From: Butyrivibrio sp. VCD2006
GTDB lineage: Bacteria; Bacillota; Clostridia; Lachnospirales; Lachnospiraceae
NCBI RefSeq assembly: GCF_000423925.1
Contig: NZ_AUIX01000007.1
Span: forward strand, 124,001 to 188,000
Direction of reading: 5' to 3'
DNA: 64,000 nt
Of the stretch, positions 56,227 through 64,000 are shown piece by piece. Positions within the stretch are counted from its first letter, which is position 1; each line of letters opens with the position of its first letter. The notes under the pieces are model-generated. The model worked only from the letters and a program-made list of their open reading frames with translations, did not search any database and had not been told where the DNA came from. The position numbers and the translations under genes are program-made.

Positions 56227-57168
56227 ATGGATAAGATAGCAGTTTTGATTCCCTGCTACAATGAGGAACAGACAATTGAAAAAGTTATAAAGGATTCGAG
56301 AGCAGCGCTTCCGGATGCTGTTATATATGTATATGACAATAACTCAACAGACAGGACTTCTGAGATTGCGATGGCTAACGGCGCGGTTGTACGCCATGAA
56401 TATGTTCAGGGCAAGGGAAACGTAATCAGAAGAATGTTCCGCGAGATAGATGCGGAGTGCTACGTTATGGTTGATGGGGATGATACTTATCCCATGGATT
56501 CAGCTCCGGGAATGTGCGAGCTTGTACTGGAAAAAAACGCTGACATGGTTGTGGGAGACAGATTATCTTCCACATATTTTACTGAAAATAAGAGACCGTT
56601 TCACAATTTTGGAAATAGCTTGGTCAGAGGCAGTATTAATCGTCTTTTTGATTGTGATATCAGAGATGTAATGACAGGATTCAGGGCCTTTAGCTTTGAG
56701 TTTGCCAAGACTTTTCCGGTATTATCAACAGGTTTTGAGATTGAGACCGAGATGACAATACATGCGGTCAATAACCATATGCAGATTGAAAACTATATCA
56801 TTGAGTTTCGTGACAGACCGGCAGGTTCAGAGTCCAAGCTCAATACTTATTCGGACGGCATGAGAGTTCTCATGACTATTGCAAGACTTTACAGGGATTA
56901 TAAGCCCATGGGATTTTTTTTGATCGTTTCACTGATTCTGGCAATTATTTCGGTTGCATTTTTCATTCCGATCTTTGCAGAATACCTTGAAACCGGTCTG
57001 GTTGAGCGATTTCCTACGCTTATAGTCTGCGGATTTGTCATGCTCGCAGCGATTTTATCACTGTTTGCGGGTATGATATTACACAATCTTACTATAAATC
57101 ACAGAAGGGAATTTGAGATGAGACTTATAAGCCTCAATTCAGAGAAAAAGCGTCTTTTACGAAAATGA
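56227..57168 (+). CDS. Family 2 glycosyltransferase with two C-terminal helices (polyprenyl-phosphate type)
   Basis: A 313-residue enzyme. The GT-A domain begins VLIPCYNEEQTIEKVI, with YDNNSTDRT and the metal-binding MVDGDDTYP (near residue 80). VMTGFRAFS and FEIETEMTIHA follow, typical of DPM1/GtrB-like enzymes, and two membrane helices come at about 228-250 and 263-285. It should load a sugar onto undecaprenyl phosphate for the GT-C-like proteins around it. It differs clearly from the GT2 at 9773, so the two loci probably use different donor sugars. Confidence 0.87.
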   Translation: MDKIAVLIPCYNEEQTIEKVIKDSRAALPDAVIYVYDNNSTDRTSEIAMANGAVVRHEYVQGKGNVIRRMFREIDAECYVMVDGDDTYPMDSAPGMCELVLEKNADMVVGDRLSSTYFTENKRPFHNFGNSLVRGSINRLFDCDIRDVMTGFRAFSFEFAKTFPVLSTGFEIETEMTIHAVNNHMQIENYIIEFRDRPAGSESKLNTYSDGMRVLMTIARLYRDYKPMGFFLIVSLILAIISVAFFIPIFAEYLETGLVERFPTLIVCGFVMLAAILSLFAGMILHNLTINHRREFEMRLISLNSEKKRLLRK

Positions 57169-57208
57169 TCGCCGGTTTTTAGAGGGGACGCTGTGACTGG
57201 AGGAAACT

Positions 57209-58426
57209 ATGAAAAGAAAAATAGCTATTTTAATGACATCGGTTATGCTTAGCATGACCCTTTTTGGATGCGATGACCCTTCAAGGCCGATTGCTAACGC
57301 TGAAAACACCGCAGTACAGGATGATACCGCAAATGCAGCGGAGAATGCTGATTCAGTGGAGGAAAGTGCATCAGTGTCTGATGGAGTATCTGATACCGGT
57401 GCCCAGACCGCTTCAGATGATGCTGTATCTCAGGGAGATGCTGTATCAAACGTATCACCAGAAGGAGTATCCTTTGATCCTGAAGAGATAGTAGAGCCGG
57501 AGATACCTGTAGAGGAAGTTACTCAGCCTGCTGAAATGCCCGCAGAGACTCCGGAAGAAGCTCCTGCAGAGGAAGTTGCAGAGACTGCAGAGCCTGTAGT
57601 ACCTGAAGAAGATAAAAACTATGATATAGTTTTCATGGGAGACAGCCAGTTTGATAATGCGAGAGGCACTGCTTCCGAGATACCGGCCTATACATGCTGC
57701 CTCCTCGATAAGGACGTTAAGTTTTATAACCTTGCAATAGGCGGAACATCAGCATCTCTTGGAAGAGAAGATTATTTCGATGATGTATCTGCTTTCAATG
57801 ATTCATGCTTTGTTGGAATATGTTATGCGCTTGCAGGTAAATGCTCTTCCGATTTTCTTGAGCCATATGCAATGATTGAGGACTTTAAGAAGGTAAAGCC
57901 TGAGAATGTTGACCTTTACGTTATTGAGTACGGCGCCAATGACTATATTAACGGTAAGGATTTGTTTAATGCTTCAAACAATAACGATATCCATACCTAC
58001 AATGGTGCATTGACAGAGGGAATTGAAACACTTCAGAAAATAAGTCCTAATGCGAAATTTATCATGTGTAGCCCTTCGTACTGCGTCTGGTACAATGGAT
58101 CAGGTCAGCTTATCGGTGACAGCTATGTAATAAGTAAGGGAATCGGACCTCTTTGTGAGTATGCAAACACTGCAAGCAATTTTGCGGGTTCTTCAGGGTT
58201 TATGTACATGGATTCAATGTATGCGTCTATGTTTGATCTTAAGCTTGAGACAGTAGAGGATTATCTTTCTGACGGACTTCACTATAACGAAAAAGGAAGG
58301 CAGATATATTCCGCAGTCCTCGCACACCTTATTCAGAAGGTTCGAGGAAAGGATGACAGTGAAATGCCTTACCTTGAATTCAATGGCTTTGATTTCTGGG
58401 AATATAAGAAAAGCATTGGTCGCTGA
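57209..58426 (+). CDS. SGNH/GDSL hydrolase lipoprotein
   Basis: A 405-residue exported lipoprotein. The signal peptide ends in LFGC (lipidated Cys21). A long Ser/Asp/Glu/Pro-rich linker runs to about residue 135, then an SGNH domain: FMGDSQFDN (catalytic Ser, near 145), AIGGTSASLG, EYGANDYING (block III, near 240) and DGLHYNEKGRQIY (Asp/His, near 353-356). Such proteins add or remove O-acyl groups on surface glycans. The MBOAT gene starts 54 bp downstream, so an acetyltransferase partner role (as in PatB or AlgJ/X) is likely. GGAGG precedes the ATG. Confidence 0.88.
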   Translation: MKRKIAILMTSVMLSMTLFGCDDPSRPIANAENTAVQDDTANAAENADSVEESASVSDGVSDTGAQTASDDAVSQGDAVSNVSPEGVSFDPEEIVEPEIPVEEVTQPAEMPAETPEEAPAEEVAETAEPVVPEEDKNYDIVFMGDSQFDNARGTASEIPAYTCCLLDKDVKFYNLAIGGTSASLGREDYFDDVSAFNDSCFVGICYALAGKCSSDFLEPYAMIEDFKKVKPENVDLYVIEYGANDYINGKDLFNASNNNDIHTYNGALTEGIETLQKISPNAKFIMCSPSYCVWYNGSGQLIGDSYVISKGIGPLCEYANTASNFAGSSGFMYMDSMYASMFDLKLETVEDYLSDGLHYNEKGRQIYSAVLAHLIQKVRGKDDSEMPYLEFNGFDFWEYKKSIGR

Positions 58427-58480
58427 TAATTAGGTCCTGTAAGGACAAAAAATACATAATGAATTAAATGAGGTCAAATA

Positions 58481-59884
58481 ATGCAACTGATTTCAGTACA
58501 GTTTATAATACTTCTGCCCATTATGGCGTTAATCTATTTTCTGATTCCCGCCAAAATCCGATATATCTGGCTCTTTTTGATGAGCTGGGGCTTCTATCTG
58601 TCCCTTGACCTCAGGGGATTTCCGGTACTTCTTTTTACATCTGTATCCACTTATGTGGGAGGCAGACTTATAGAGAAGCTGGAGGGTGGAAAGAAAAAGG
58701 CTGTACTTTCAGTTGTTGTCATTGCAAATCTGGTAATTCTTGCCCTTTCAAAGTATACGGGATTAACCTTTCTTGCAGCAGCGGGTATGTCGTTTTTCAT
58801 GTTTATGGCAATTGGCTATCTCGTGGATGTTTACAGAGGGGATCTTTATGCTGAGAAGAATTTCCTTTTATTATCACTTTTTATCTCGTTTTTCCCTCAG
58901 GTGACATCGGGACCTATTGAGCGTGCCGGACATATGCTTAGGCAGTTCAAAAATCCTCAGAAGTTTAGTTATGACAGAATGAGAGATGGACTTCTTCAGA
59001 TGATTTGGGGATATTTTATGAAAATGGTAATAGCTGACAGGTGTGCGATACTTGTGTCGGCTATTGACGCTGATCCTGTAAAATATGCCGGTACTGCAAC
59101 ACTGATAGCTTCGATATTATATACATTTCAGATTTACTGCGACTTTAGCGGATACAGCAATATAGCTATTGGCTGTGCAAGGATTCTTGGCTTTGATCTC
59201 ATGAAGAACTTTGATGCACCTTACATGGCATCATCAATTCAGGAGTTCTGGAGACGCTGGCACATTTCTTTATCCTCATGGTTCAGGGATTATGTATATA
59301 TTCCTCTTGGCGGAAACAGAAAAGGAACAGCGAGAAAGTATATAAATATTCTTATTGTATTTATTCTTAGTGGTTTGTGGCATGGTGCAACTTATACCTT
59401 TGCGATTTGGGGCTTGCTACACGGACTTTATCAGGTTGCGGGACATATGCTTAAGCCTGTAAAAGAGCGTCTGTGCACAGTATTTAAGGTTGAGACCGGA
59501 AGCTTTTCTCACAGACTTTTAAAGATTGTTACCACATTTATTCTTGTAGATATCGCGTGGATATTCTTTAGGGTTAAGGATTTTTCATCAGCAATTTATA
59601 TGGTCTTACATATATTGAAACCCGCGCCTTGGTTCATTTCGAAGGGTACTATTTATGAACTCGGACTGGACAGGCCGAATGTTCTTTTGCTACTGATCTC
59701 GATATGCATCCTGATAGGCGTTGATATCGCTAACAGACTAGATATCAAAATTTCCGAGAGAATTACAAGGCAGGGAATCTGGCTTAGATGGCTTATATAT
59801 ATAGTGGCTGTCACAGTGATTGTTACTTGCGGAATCTGGGGGCCCGGATATGATGCTGCCGGATTCATTTACCAAAACTTTTAA
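58481..59884 (+). CDS. MBOAT-family membrane O-acyltransferase (AlgI/DltB/PatA-like)
   Basis: A 467-residue membrane protein with about 11 helices. Family landmarks are SFFPQVTSGPIERAGHM, EFWRRWHISLSSWFRDYVYIPLGG (quoted in part as WRRWHISLSSWFRDY), and the catalytic-site histidine H301 in LSGLWHGATYTF, with a second His (H314) in GLLHGLYQ. MBOAT proteins of this group pass an acyl group, usually acetyl, across the membrane to a partner enzyme that modifies a polymer. Both flanking genes encode SGNH proteins. GAGGTC precedes the ATG. Confidence 0.93.
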   Translation: MQLISVQFIILLPIMALIYFLIPAKIRYIWLFLMSWGFYLSLDLRGFPVLLFTSVSTYVGGRLIEKLEGGKKKAVLSVVVIANLVILALSKYTGLTFLAAAGMSFFMFMAIGYLVDVYRGDLYAEKNFLLLSLFISFFPQVTSGPIERAGHMLRQFKNPQKFSYDRMRDGLLQMIWGYFMKMVIADRCAILVSAIDADPVKYAGTATLIASILYTFQIYCDFSGYSNIAIGCARILGFDLMKNFDAPYMASSIQEFWRRWHISLSSWFRDYVYIPLGGNRKGTARKYINILIVFILSGLWHGATYTFAIWGLLHGLYQVAGHMLKPVKERLCTVFKVETGSFSHRLLKIVTTFILVDIAWIFFRVKDFSSAIYMVLHILKPAPWFISKGTIYELGLDRPNVLLLLISICILIGVDIANRLDIKISERITRQGIWLRWLIYIVAVTVIVTCGIWGPGYDAAGFIYQNF

Positions 59885-59895
59885 GGGACCATATC

Positions 59896-61401
59896 ATGAA
59901 GAGAAAAATTATTCTTGTAATAAAGACGGCTGTATTTCTTTTTCTGCTTGCAGCTACGTTATTTACGGTTATGGTTGTAACCGAGAGAAAAACCAGTTAT
60001 ATGAAAAACAAGAGCTTCTTTGAGGAAGCAAAAAAGGATCATCTTGATGTTCTTTTCATAGGTTCATCTCATGTGATCAACGGTATTAATCCCATTGATC
60101 TGTATCAGGATTACGGAATCACATCATATAATCTGGGTGGTCATGGAAGCCTTCTTAAGGAGAGCTACTGGCAGCTTATAAGGGCGCTTGATTACTGCAA
60201 GCCCAAATACGTTGTGGTTGACTGCTACATGATGGACAGAAATTATGAATATGTAGATGAAATGTATGAGGATACGCCTAAGGAATTCAAGCAGGCAGCA
60301 GTCAGTCAGCTTCATCTTAATATGGATGCTTATCCTTTGAGTAAGCTTAAGATTGCTGCTGTTAAAGATCTTGTACATGATCCCAAGATTCAGTATGAGT
60401 ATCTGTTTGATTTCATTGTGTATCACAACAGATGGAGTGAGCTTGAGCAGAAGGATTTTCAGAAGCTTACCGGGAAGTCCGAGTATAACACTCTTATGGG
60501 TGCCGAGATGAAGCATGAGCTCGAGTGGAATGACAATGGTATGACAGAGTATAACCCGGATGATAAGCTCTCGGAACATACTGTCTGCGAAGAGTATCTT
60601 ATGAAAATCATTGATGAGTGCCAGAGGGATGGGATAGGTGTACTTGTTACATATCTTCCTTTTTCTGCTGAGGAGCAGGATATAAAGTCAGCTAACTCTG
60701 CTGCAGAAGTTGCTGCAAATTATGGAGTGCCTTATATAAATATGCTTCAGATGGAAGGGCTCATTGATCCCATGACGGATTTATGCGACCCTGGACATTT
60801 GTCGTCTACAGGTGCCAAAAAGGTTACTGATTACATTGGAAATTGGTTTAGCGAGAATGCTGATCTTCCAGATCACAGGGGCGATGATTCATATTCAAAC
60901 TGGGATAAGCTCTGCAAGGATTATAATAAGGAAGTTCGTTCAATATCAATTAAGCACAGACTTCTTACGACTCAGTTAAATGAGCTTACTCTTGGAAAAG
61001 CAAGTGCAATCGTGTATCTGACTGAAGATTCACCGGCTCTTCAGGATCCGTGGTTTACACATATTATTTCTAATCTCACGGGAACTGACAGGGTTTATGA
61101 GGCATCAAAAAATCATCAGCAGTATTTCATGCTTATAGACAGGGCTTCAGGAAATATTTATGAGGCTGTGGATTATGAACAGATTGAGAATATGTCAACT
61201 TCCATGGGTGAGATGACATATGTTCCTATTGAAAAAAGATTCCGTCTGTTGTATCTTACTTCGGATGAGGAAAACAATTTTCTCTATGATGATAATTATC
61301 TGAAGGATGATGTTCAGATAATTACATATGATAATGAGAGCGGAGAAATGCTCGCACACATCTATTGTGAGTCATCACACAGTTATGAAATCGATGAGTG
61401 A
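59896..61401 (+). CDS. Membrane-anchored SGNH-like protein (DltD/AlgX-like acyltransfer partner)
   Basis: A 501-residue protein with one N-terminal membrane helix (about 8-28) and an outer domain. SGNH features are VLFIGSSHVINGI (candidate nucleophile Ser, near residue 55), NLGGHGS, and the Asp-His pair in CDPGHLSSTGAKKV (near 297-300). The last ~170 residues form an extra domain of unknown fold. It starts 11 bp after the MBOAT gene, the usual place for DltD- or AlgX-like partners. Having this and the lipoprotein at 57209 on either side of one MBOAT suggests two acyl acceptors or a transfer plus an editing step. Confidence 0.8.
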   Translation: MKRKIILVIKTAVFLFLLAATLFTVMVVTERKTSYMKNKSFFEEAKKDHLDVLFIGSSHVINGINPIDLYQDYGITSYNLGGHGSLLKESYWQLIRALDYCKPKYVVVDCYMMDRNYEYVDEMYEDTPKEFKQAAVSQLHLNMDAYPLSKLKIAAVKDLVHDPKIQYEYLFDFIVYHNRWSELEQKDFQKLTGKSEYNTLMGAEMKHELEWNDNGMTEYNPDDKLSEHTVCEEYLMKIIDECQRDGIGVLVTYLPFSAEEQDIKSANSAAEVAANYGVPYINMLQMEGLIDPMTDLCDPGHLSSTGAKKVTDYIGNWFSENADLPDHRGDDSYSNWDKLCKDYNKEVRSISIKHRLLTTQLNELTLGKASAIVYLTEDSPALQDPWFTHIISNLTGTDRVYEASKNHQQYFMLIDRASGNIYEAVDYEQIENMSTSMGEMTYVPIEKRFRLLYLTSDEENNFLYDDNYLKDDVQIITYDNESGEMLAHIYCESSHSYEIDE

Positions 61402-61425
61402 TACAGTTCGGAAAGTGAGGTTTTT

Positions 61426-62052
61426 ATGAAGAAAATTTGTATTGTAGGTATAGCAGGAGGCTCAGCTTCCGGAAAGACCACCATCGTAACCAGGATAAGA
61501 GAGAAATTCGGAGATGATATCGTAGTTATCAGCCATGACTCATATTACAAGGCACATAACGATCTTTCTTACGATGAAAGATCCAGATTAAATTATGATC
61601 ATCCGTCATCTTTTGATACAGAGCTTCTTATCAGGGATGTTGAAAAGCTCAAGAGAGGTGAGGAAGTGGATATTCCTGTATATGATTATGCAATTCACAA
61701 TCGTTCTGATCAGACTATCCACATTGTGCCTAAGCCGGTAATACTTCTTGAGGGTATCCTTATCCTTGAAAACAGGGCTTTAAGAGACCTTATGGATGTA
61801 AAGGTGTTTGTTGACACTGATGCAGATGAGAGACTTATGCGTCGTATAAGACGTGACACTATTGAGCGTGCAAGAAGCGTTTCATCTGTTTTGACACAGT
61901 ATTCACAGACTGTTAAGCCTATGCATGAGCAGTTTGTGGAACCCAGTAAAAAATACGCAGATCTTATTATTCCAAGAGGTGGTGAAAACCTTACCGGAAT
62001 AAATATATTTACTGAACATTTGGAGGCTATGCTTAGGGAGGAGGTCAACTGA
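61426..62052 (+). CDS. udk: Uridine kinase
   Basis: A 208-residue cytoplasmic P-loop kinase of normal length that phosphorylates uridine and cytidine with ATP or GTP. Walker A is GGSASGKT (residues 11-18), followed by VVISHDSYYKAHNDLSYDER, NYDHPSSFDTELL and YDYAIHNRSDQT, which are closely similar to known Udk. The LEGILIL segment and RRIRRDTIERARS also match. Its place between glycan genes may help recycle uridine nucleotides, or may be chance. The stop overlaps no neighbour, but the next gene begins two bases later. Confidence 0.93.
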   Translation: MKKICIVGIAGGSASGKTTIVTRIREKFGDDIVVISHDSYYKAHNDLSYDERSRLNYDHPSSFDTELLIRDVEKLKRGEEVDIPVYDYAIHNRSDQTIHIVPKPVILLEGILILENRALRDLMDVKVFVDTDADERLMRRIRRDTIERARSVSSVLTQYSQTVKPMHEQFVEPSKKYADLIIPRGGENLTGINIFTEHLEAMLREEVN

Positions 62053-62054
62053 GT

Positions 62055-63239
62055 ATGGTGGTTTTGTCCGCACTTACTCTTATATTGTGGCTTTTTATAG
62101 TTCCTATGGGGATTGGCTTTTTGGTGCAAAGAATTCTTCCGCGTACTAAAAAGACAGTAGGTATTACTTTTTTGTGCGGATATCTTTTGTCCTTTGCGGT
62201 TTTTGAGGTCATCGCTATCTGGTGCATGTTCAAAATACAATATGGAGCTTTTGACAAGTGCTCTGTAGCCTATACAGGAATGGAAGGAATTCTGGCTGTC
62301 ATTGGTTATGCGTTAAGAATCTGGGATGTACAAAAGGCGTATTATAAAGGAGCCAATCTTTTTTATCTGCTTTTTCCCGGTGATGAGAGAGCTAAGCCCG
62401 AGGCAATGATCAGTCCTCGAACTGACGTCAGAGTTATGAAATTTCAGTACTCAAGGGAAAGCCTTTTGTATTGGGGGATTTTTGGTCTGATTGTCATTTT
62501 TCAGCTGTATAAAGCAGTGACCATGGCGCCCTTCGATGGAGATGATGCCTATTATGTTGTTGAATCAGTGCTTGCACAGCAGGTAGGGGTTATGAATACA
62601 ATACATCCCTATACAGGCAGTTCAACCGCACTTGACCTAAGGCATGCTATGGCGGTATTTACACTTTGGATTGCTTTTATAGCAAAAATGAGTGGTATCC
62701 ATGCGACAATAGTTTCACATACCATAATGCCGCTTCTTATACTGCCCATGACATACCTTATATATTTGGAGATTGGACGTATCCTTATGGGAAGACGACA
62801 GGACATGCTTCCAATCTATATGATCTTTGTATCTCTGCTTACAATGTTCGGTAACACCTCAATCTATACAGCGGAAACATTTCTGATGATGAGAACATGG
62901 CAGGGGAAATCCATGACTTCAAATTTTGTATTACCCTTTGTTGTATGGCTTTTTTTGTGGATGTTTGATGATTGCAGGAAGCCTGGATTTTTATGGAATG
63001 AGGAGACAGGCGGAGGTAGCAGAATTGTACGTAATAGTACATGGATTTTACTATTTCTGCTCAATATGACTGCCGGAATTATGAGTTCAATGGGAATTGT
63101 TTTCGGAACTGGTCTCGCAGGATTGTTTTCATTTTTACTCCTTATTTACACAAGGGATTTCAGGATCATTCCCAAGGCAATTTTGTCTGTGATTCCGACA
63201 GGCATTTATCTTTCTGTTTTGTATGTTTTTCTAAAGTGA
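62055..63239 (+). CDS. DUF6077-like membrane protein, possibly the first part of an interrupted gene
   Basis: A 394-residue protein with about nine helices. The outer loop after the fourth helix has MAPFDGDDAYYVVESVLA (near residue 157), a GT-C-type acidic motif that I associate with DUF6077 proteins. AGGAGGT lies nine bases before the ATG, and the udk stop is two bases upstream. It ends in a TGA at 63237-63239, and the same reading frame stays open from there to the window edge. Related proteins of this plan carry further helices and a soluble tail, which is what the following frame encodes. A nonsense mutation or sequencing error is therefore possible. Confidence 0.72.
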   Translation: MVVLSALTLILWLFIVPMGIGFLVQRILPRTKKTVGITFLCGYLLSFAVFEVIAIWCMFKIQYGAFDKCSVAYTGMEGILAVIGYALRIWDVQKAYYKGANLFYLLFPGDERAKPEAMISPRTDVRVMKFQYSRESLLYWGIFGLIVIFQLYKAVTMAPFDGDDAYYVVESVLAQQVGVMNTIHPYTGSSTALDLRHAMAVFTLWIAFIAKMSGIHATIVSHTIMPLLILPMTYLIYLEIGRILMGRRQDMLPIYMIFVSLLTMFGNTSIYTAETFLMMRTWQGKSMTSNFVLPFVVWLFLWMFDDCRKPGFLWNEETGGGSRIVRNSTWILLFLLNMTAGIMSSMGIVFGTGLAGLFSFLLLIYTRDFRIIPKAILSVIPTGIYLSVLYVFLK

Positions 63240-63248
63240 GGTGCTTTG

Positions 63249-64000
63249 ATGTACGGAATTTTCATGGAGTGCTGGGTCATATTCAAATTATATGGCGGCA
63301 ATGGTTATTTACTGGCTCTGTATGTGGCTTCAATGCTCTATCTTCTTGTTGCTGAAAAGGATATGAGAAAAAAGCTTGTCATGGCCGTGGCACCACTTAT
63401 CATATTGGTGGGATTTTTCGCACCGTTTACAAGAATTGTCTTTGCGGCTGTTAAAGAGGGCGATACATATTATCGAATTTTATGGATGATTCCAATGACA
63501 GTATCGATAGCTTATGCAGGATGCAAGCTTTTTATGGACCATAAGCGGATTGGTCTTGCTGTGGTAAGTGCTATTATTATTCTCGGCGGAAGTATAGTGT
63601 ATAAAAATGAGTATATGCTTAAGGCAGAAAATGCTTATCATATTCCTCAGGTTGTAGTCGATGTCTGCGATGTGATAAGCCCTGAGGAAGGGGAACCCAG
63701 AGTAAGAGCAGTGTTTCCTTCTGAGCTTTTGCATTTTGTGAGGCAGTACGATACTAGTATTCTTATGCCCTATGGCCGTGACGTTCCACACAATCAATAC
63801 TACAATGCTGTTCATGAAGCATTTGAGAAGCCGGAAGTTATTAATGCAGGAGAGCTTCTTGAAGCAACAAGACAGGCACAATGCAGATATATTGTTATGT
63901 ACAAGGATAGAGCTATAGATGTAAAGCTCGAGGATATGGGGCTTACATTGGTAGAAACGGTTGGCGGTTATAACATTTATGAGGATCCTGAATTGTTGCA
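63249..64000 (+). CDS. Membrane protein with soluble C-terminal domain, cut by the window end; same frame as the preceding gene
   Basis: The frame is open from ATG 63249 to the window edge (250 codons visible). About four helices (roughly residues 18-33, 42-62, 72-90, 97-112) are followed by a soluble region with AYHIPQVVVDVCDVISPEEG. GAGGTG just upstream could serve as a ribosome binding site, so independent translation is possible. It lies in the same frame as the preceding gene, separated only by a TGA and three codons, and looks like the missing C-terminal half of that DUF6077-like protein. Confidence 0.7.
   Translation, partial: MYGIFMECWVIFKLYGGNGYLLALYVASMLYLLVAEKDMRKKLVMAVAPLIILVGFFAPFTRIVFAAVKEGDTYYRILWMIPMTVSIAYAGCKLFMDHKRIGLAVVSAIIILGGSIVYKNEYMLKAENAYHIPQVVVDVCDVISPEEGEPRVRAVFPSELLHFVRQYDTSILMPYGRDVPHNQYYNAVHEAFEKPEVINAGELLEATRQAQCRYIVMYKDRAIDVKLEDMGLTLVETVGGYNIYEDPELL

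Noticed and set aside
61710-62240. Minus-strand open frame of 176 codons opposite udk
   Set aside because: It runs antisense to conserved uridine kinase sequence, has Ser/Arg-rich composition and no ribosome binding site.

Overview
The window looks like chromosome of an anaerobic, fibre-degrading member of the Lachnospiraceae, most likely Butyrivibrio or a close relative. This is inferred from the moderate-to-low GC, AGGAGG-type ribosome binding sites, Firmicutes-style lipoproteins, an intracellular-type GH115 xylan glucuronidase, many EAL/GGDEF proteins, and large surface-glycan loci rich in polytopic GT-C-like membrane proteins. No rRNA, tRNA, CRISPR array, phage or transposase gene was seen.

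Layout. (1) Bases 1-19971, all on the + strand, form a surface polysaccharide locus. It starts with the tail of a gene cut by the window edge and a 33-bp tandem repeat array bounded by inverted dispersed elements. Then come a sialyltransferase-like glycosyltransferase, an ABC flippase-type exporter, GT-C-like membrane proteins, a GtrA flippase, a WecE-type aminotransferase with a GNAT acetyltransferase, a GtrB-like polyprenyl-phosphate glycosyltransferase and a Wzy/WaaL-like protein. It ends with a PglF/PglE-type amino-sugar pair and an unusual fusion of a sugar-phosphotransferase N-terminal region to a WecG/TagA (GT26) domain. (2) Bases 20215-28597 hold a small membrane protein and a complete oligopeptide ABC transporter (A-B-C-D-F order), with enlarged binding protein and permease C. 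(3) Bases 28614-32040 (-) hold a MacB/FtsX-type ABC pair. (4) Bases 32239-39385 carry three c-di-GMP-type membrane or cytoplasmic proteins with degenerate GGDEF motifs (two with intact EAL domains), a DUF3048 lipoprotein and a MraY-like paralogue.

(5) Bases 39669-44327 hold a GH115 glucuronidase converging on a GH88/GH105-type unsaturated uronyl hydrolase. (6) Bases 44324-64000 form a second glycan locus: a Wzx-type flippase overlapping the uronyl hydrolase gene, a divergent UDP-glucuronate 4-epimerase, several GT-C-like transferases, a radical SAM/SPASM enzyme, a polyprenyl-phosphate GT2, an O-acylation module (SGNH lipoprotein, MBOAT, DltD-like SGNH protein), uridine kinase, and a membrane protein gene interrupted by an in-frame TGA that runs off the window.

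How the parts fit. Nucleotide sugars are built in the cytoplasm (amino-deoxy sugars, galacturonate). They are either assembled on lipid and flipped (Wzx, ABC exporter), or loaded one at a time on polyprenyl phosphate by the two GT2 enzymes and used outside the membrane by the many GT-C-like proteins. The surface glycan can then be O-acylated. These functional links are inferences from family membership and gene order.
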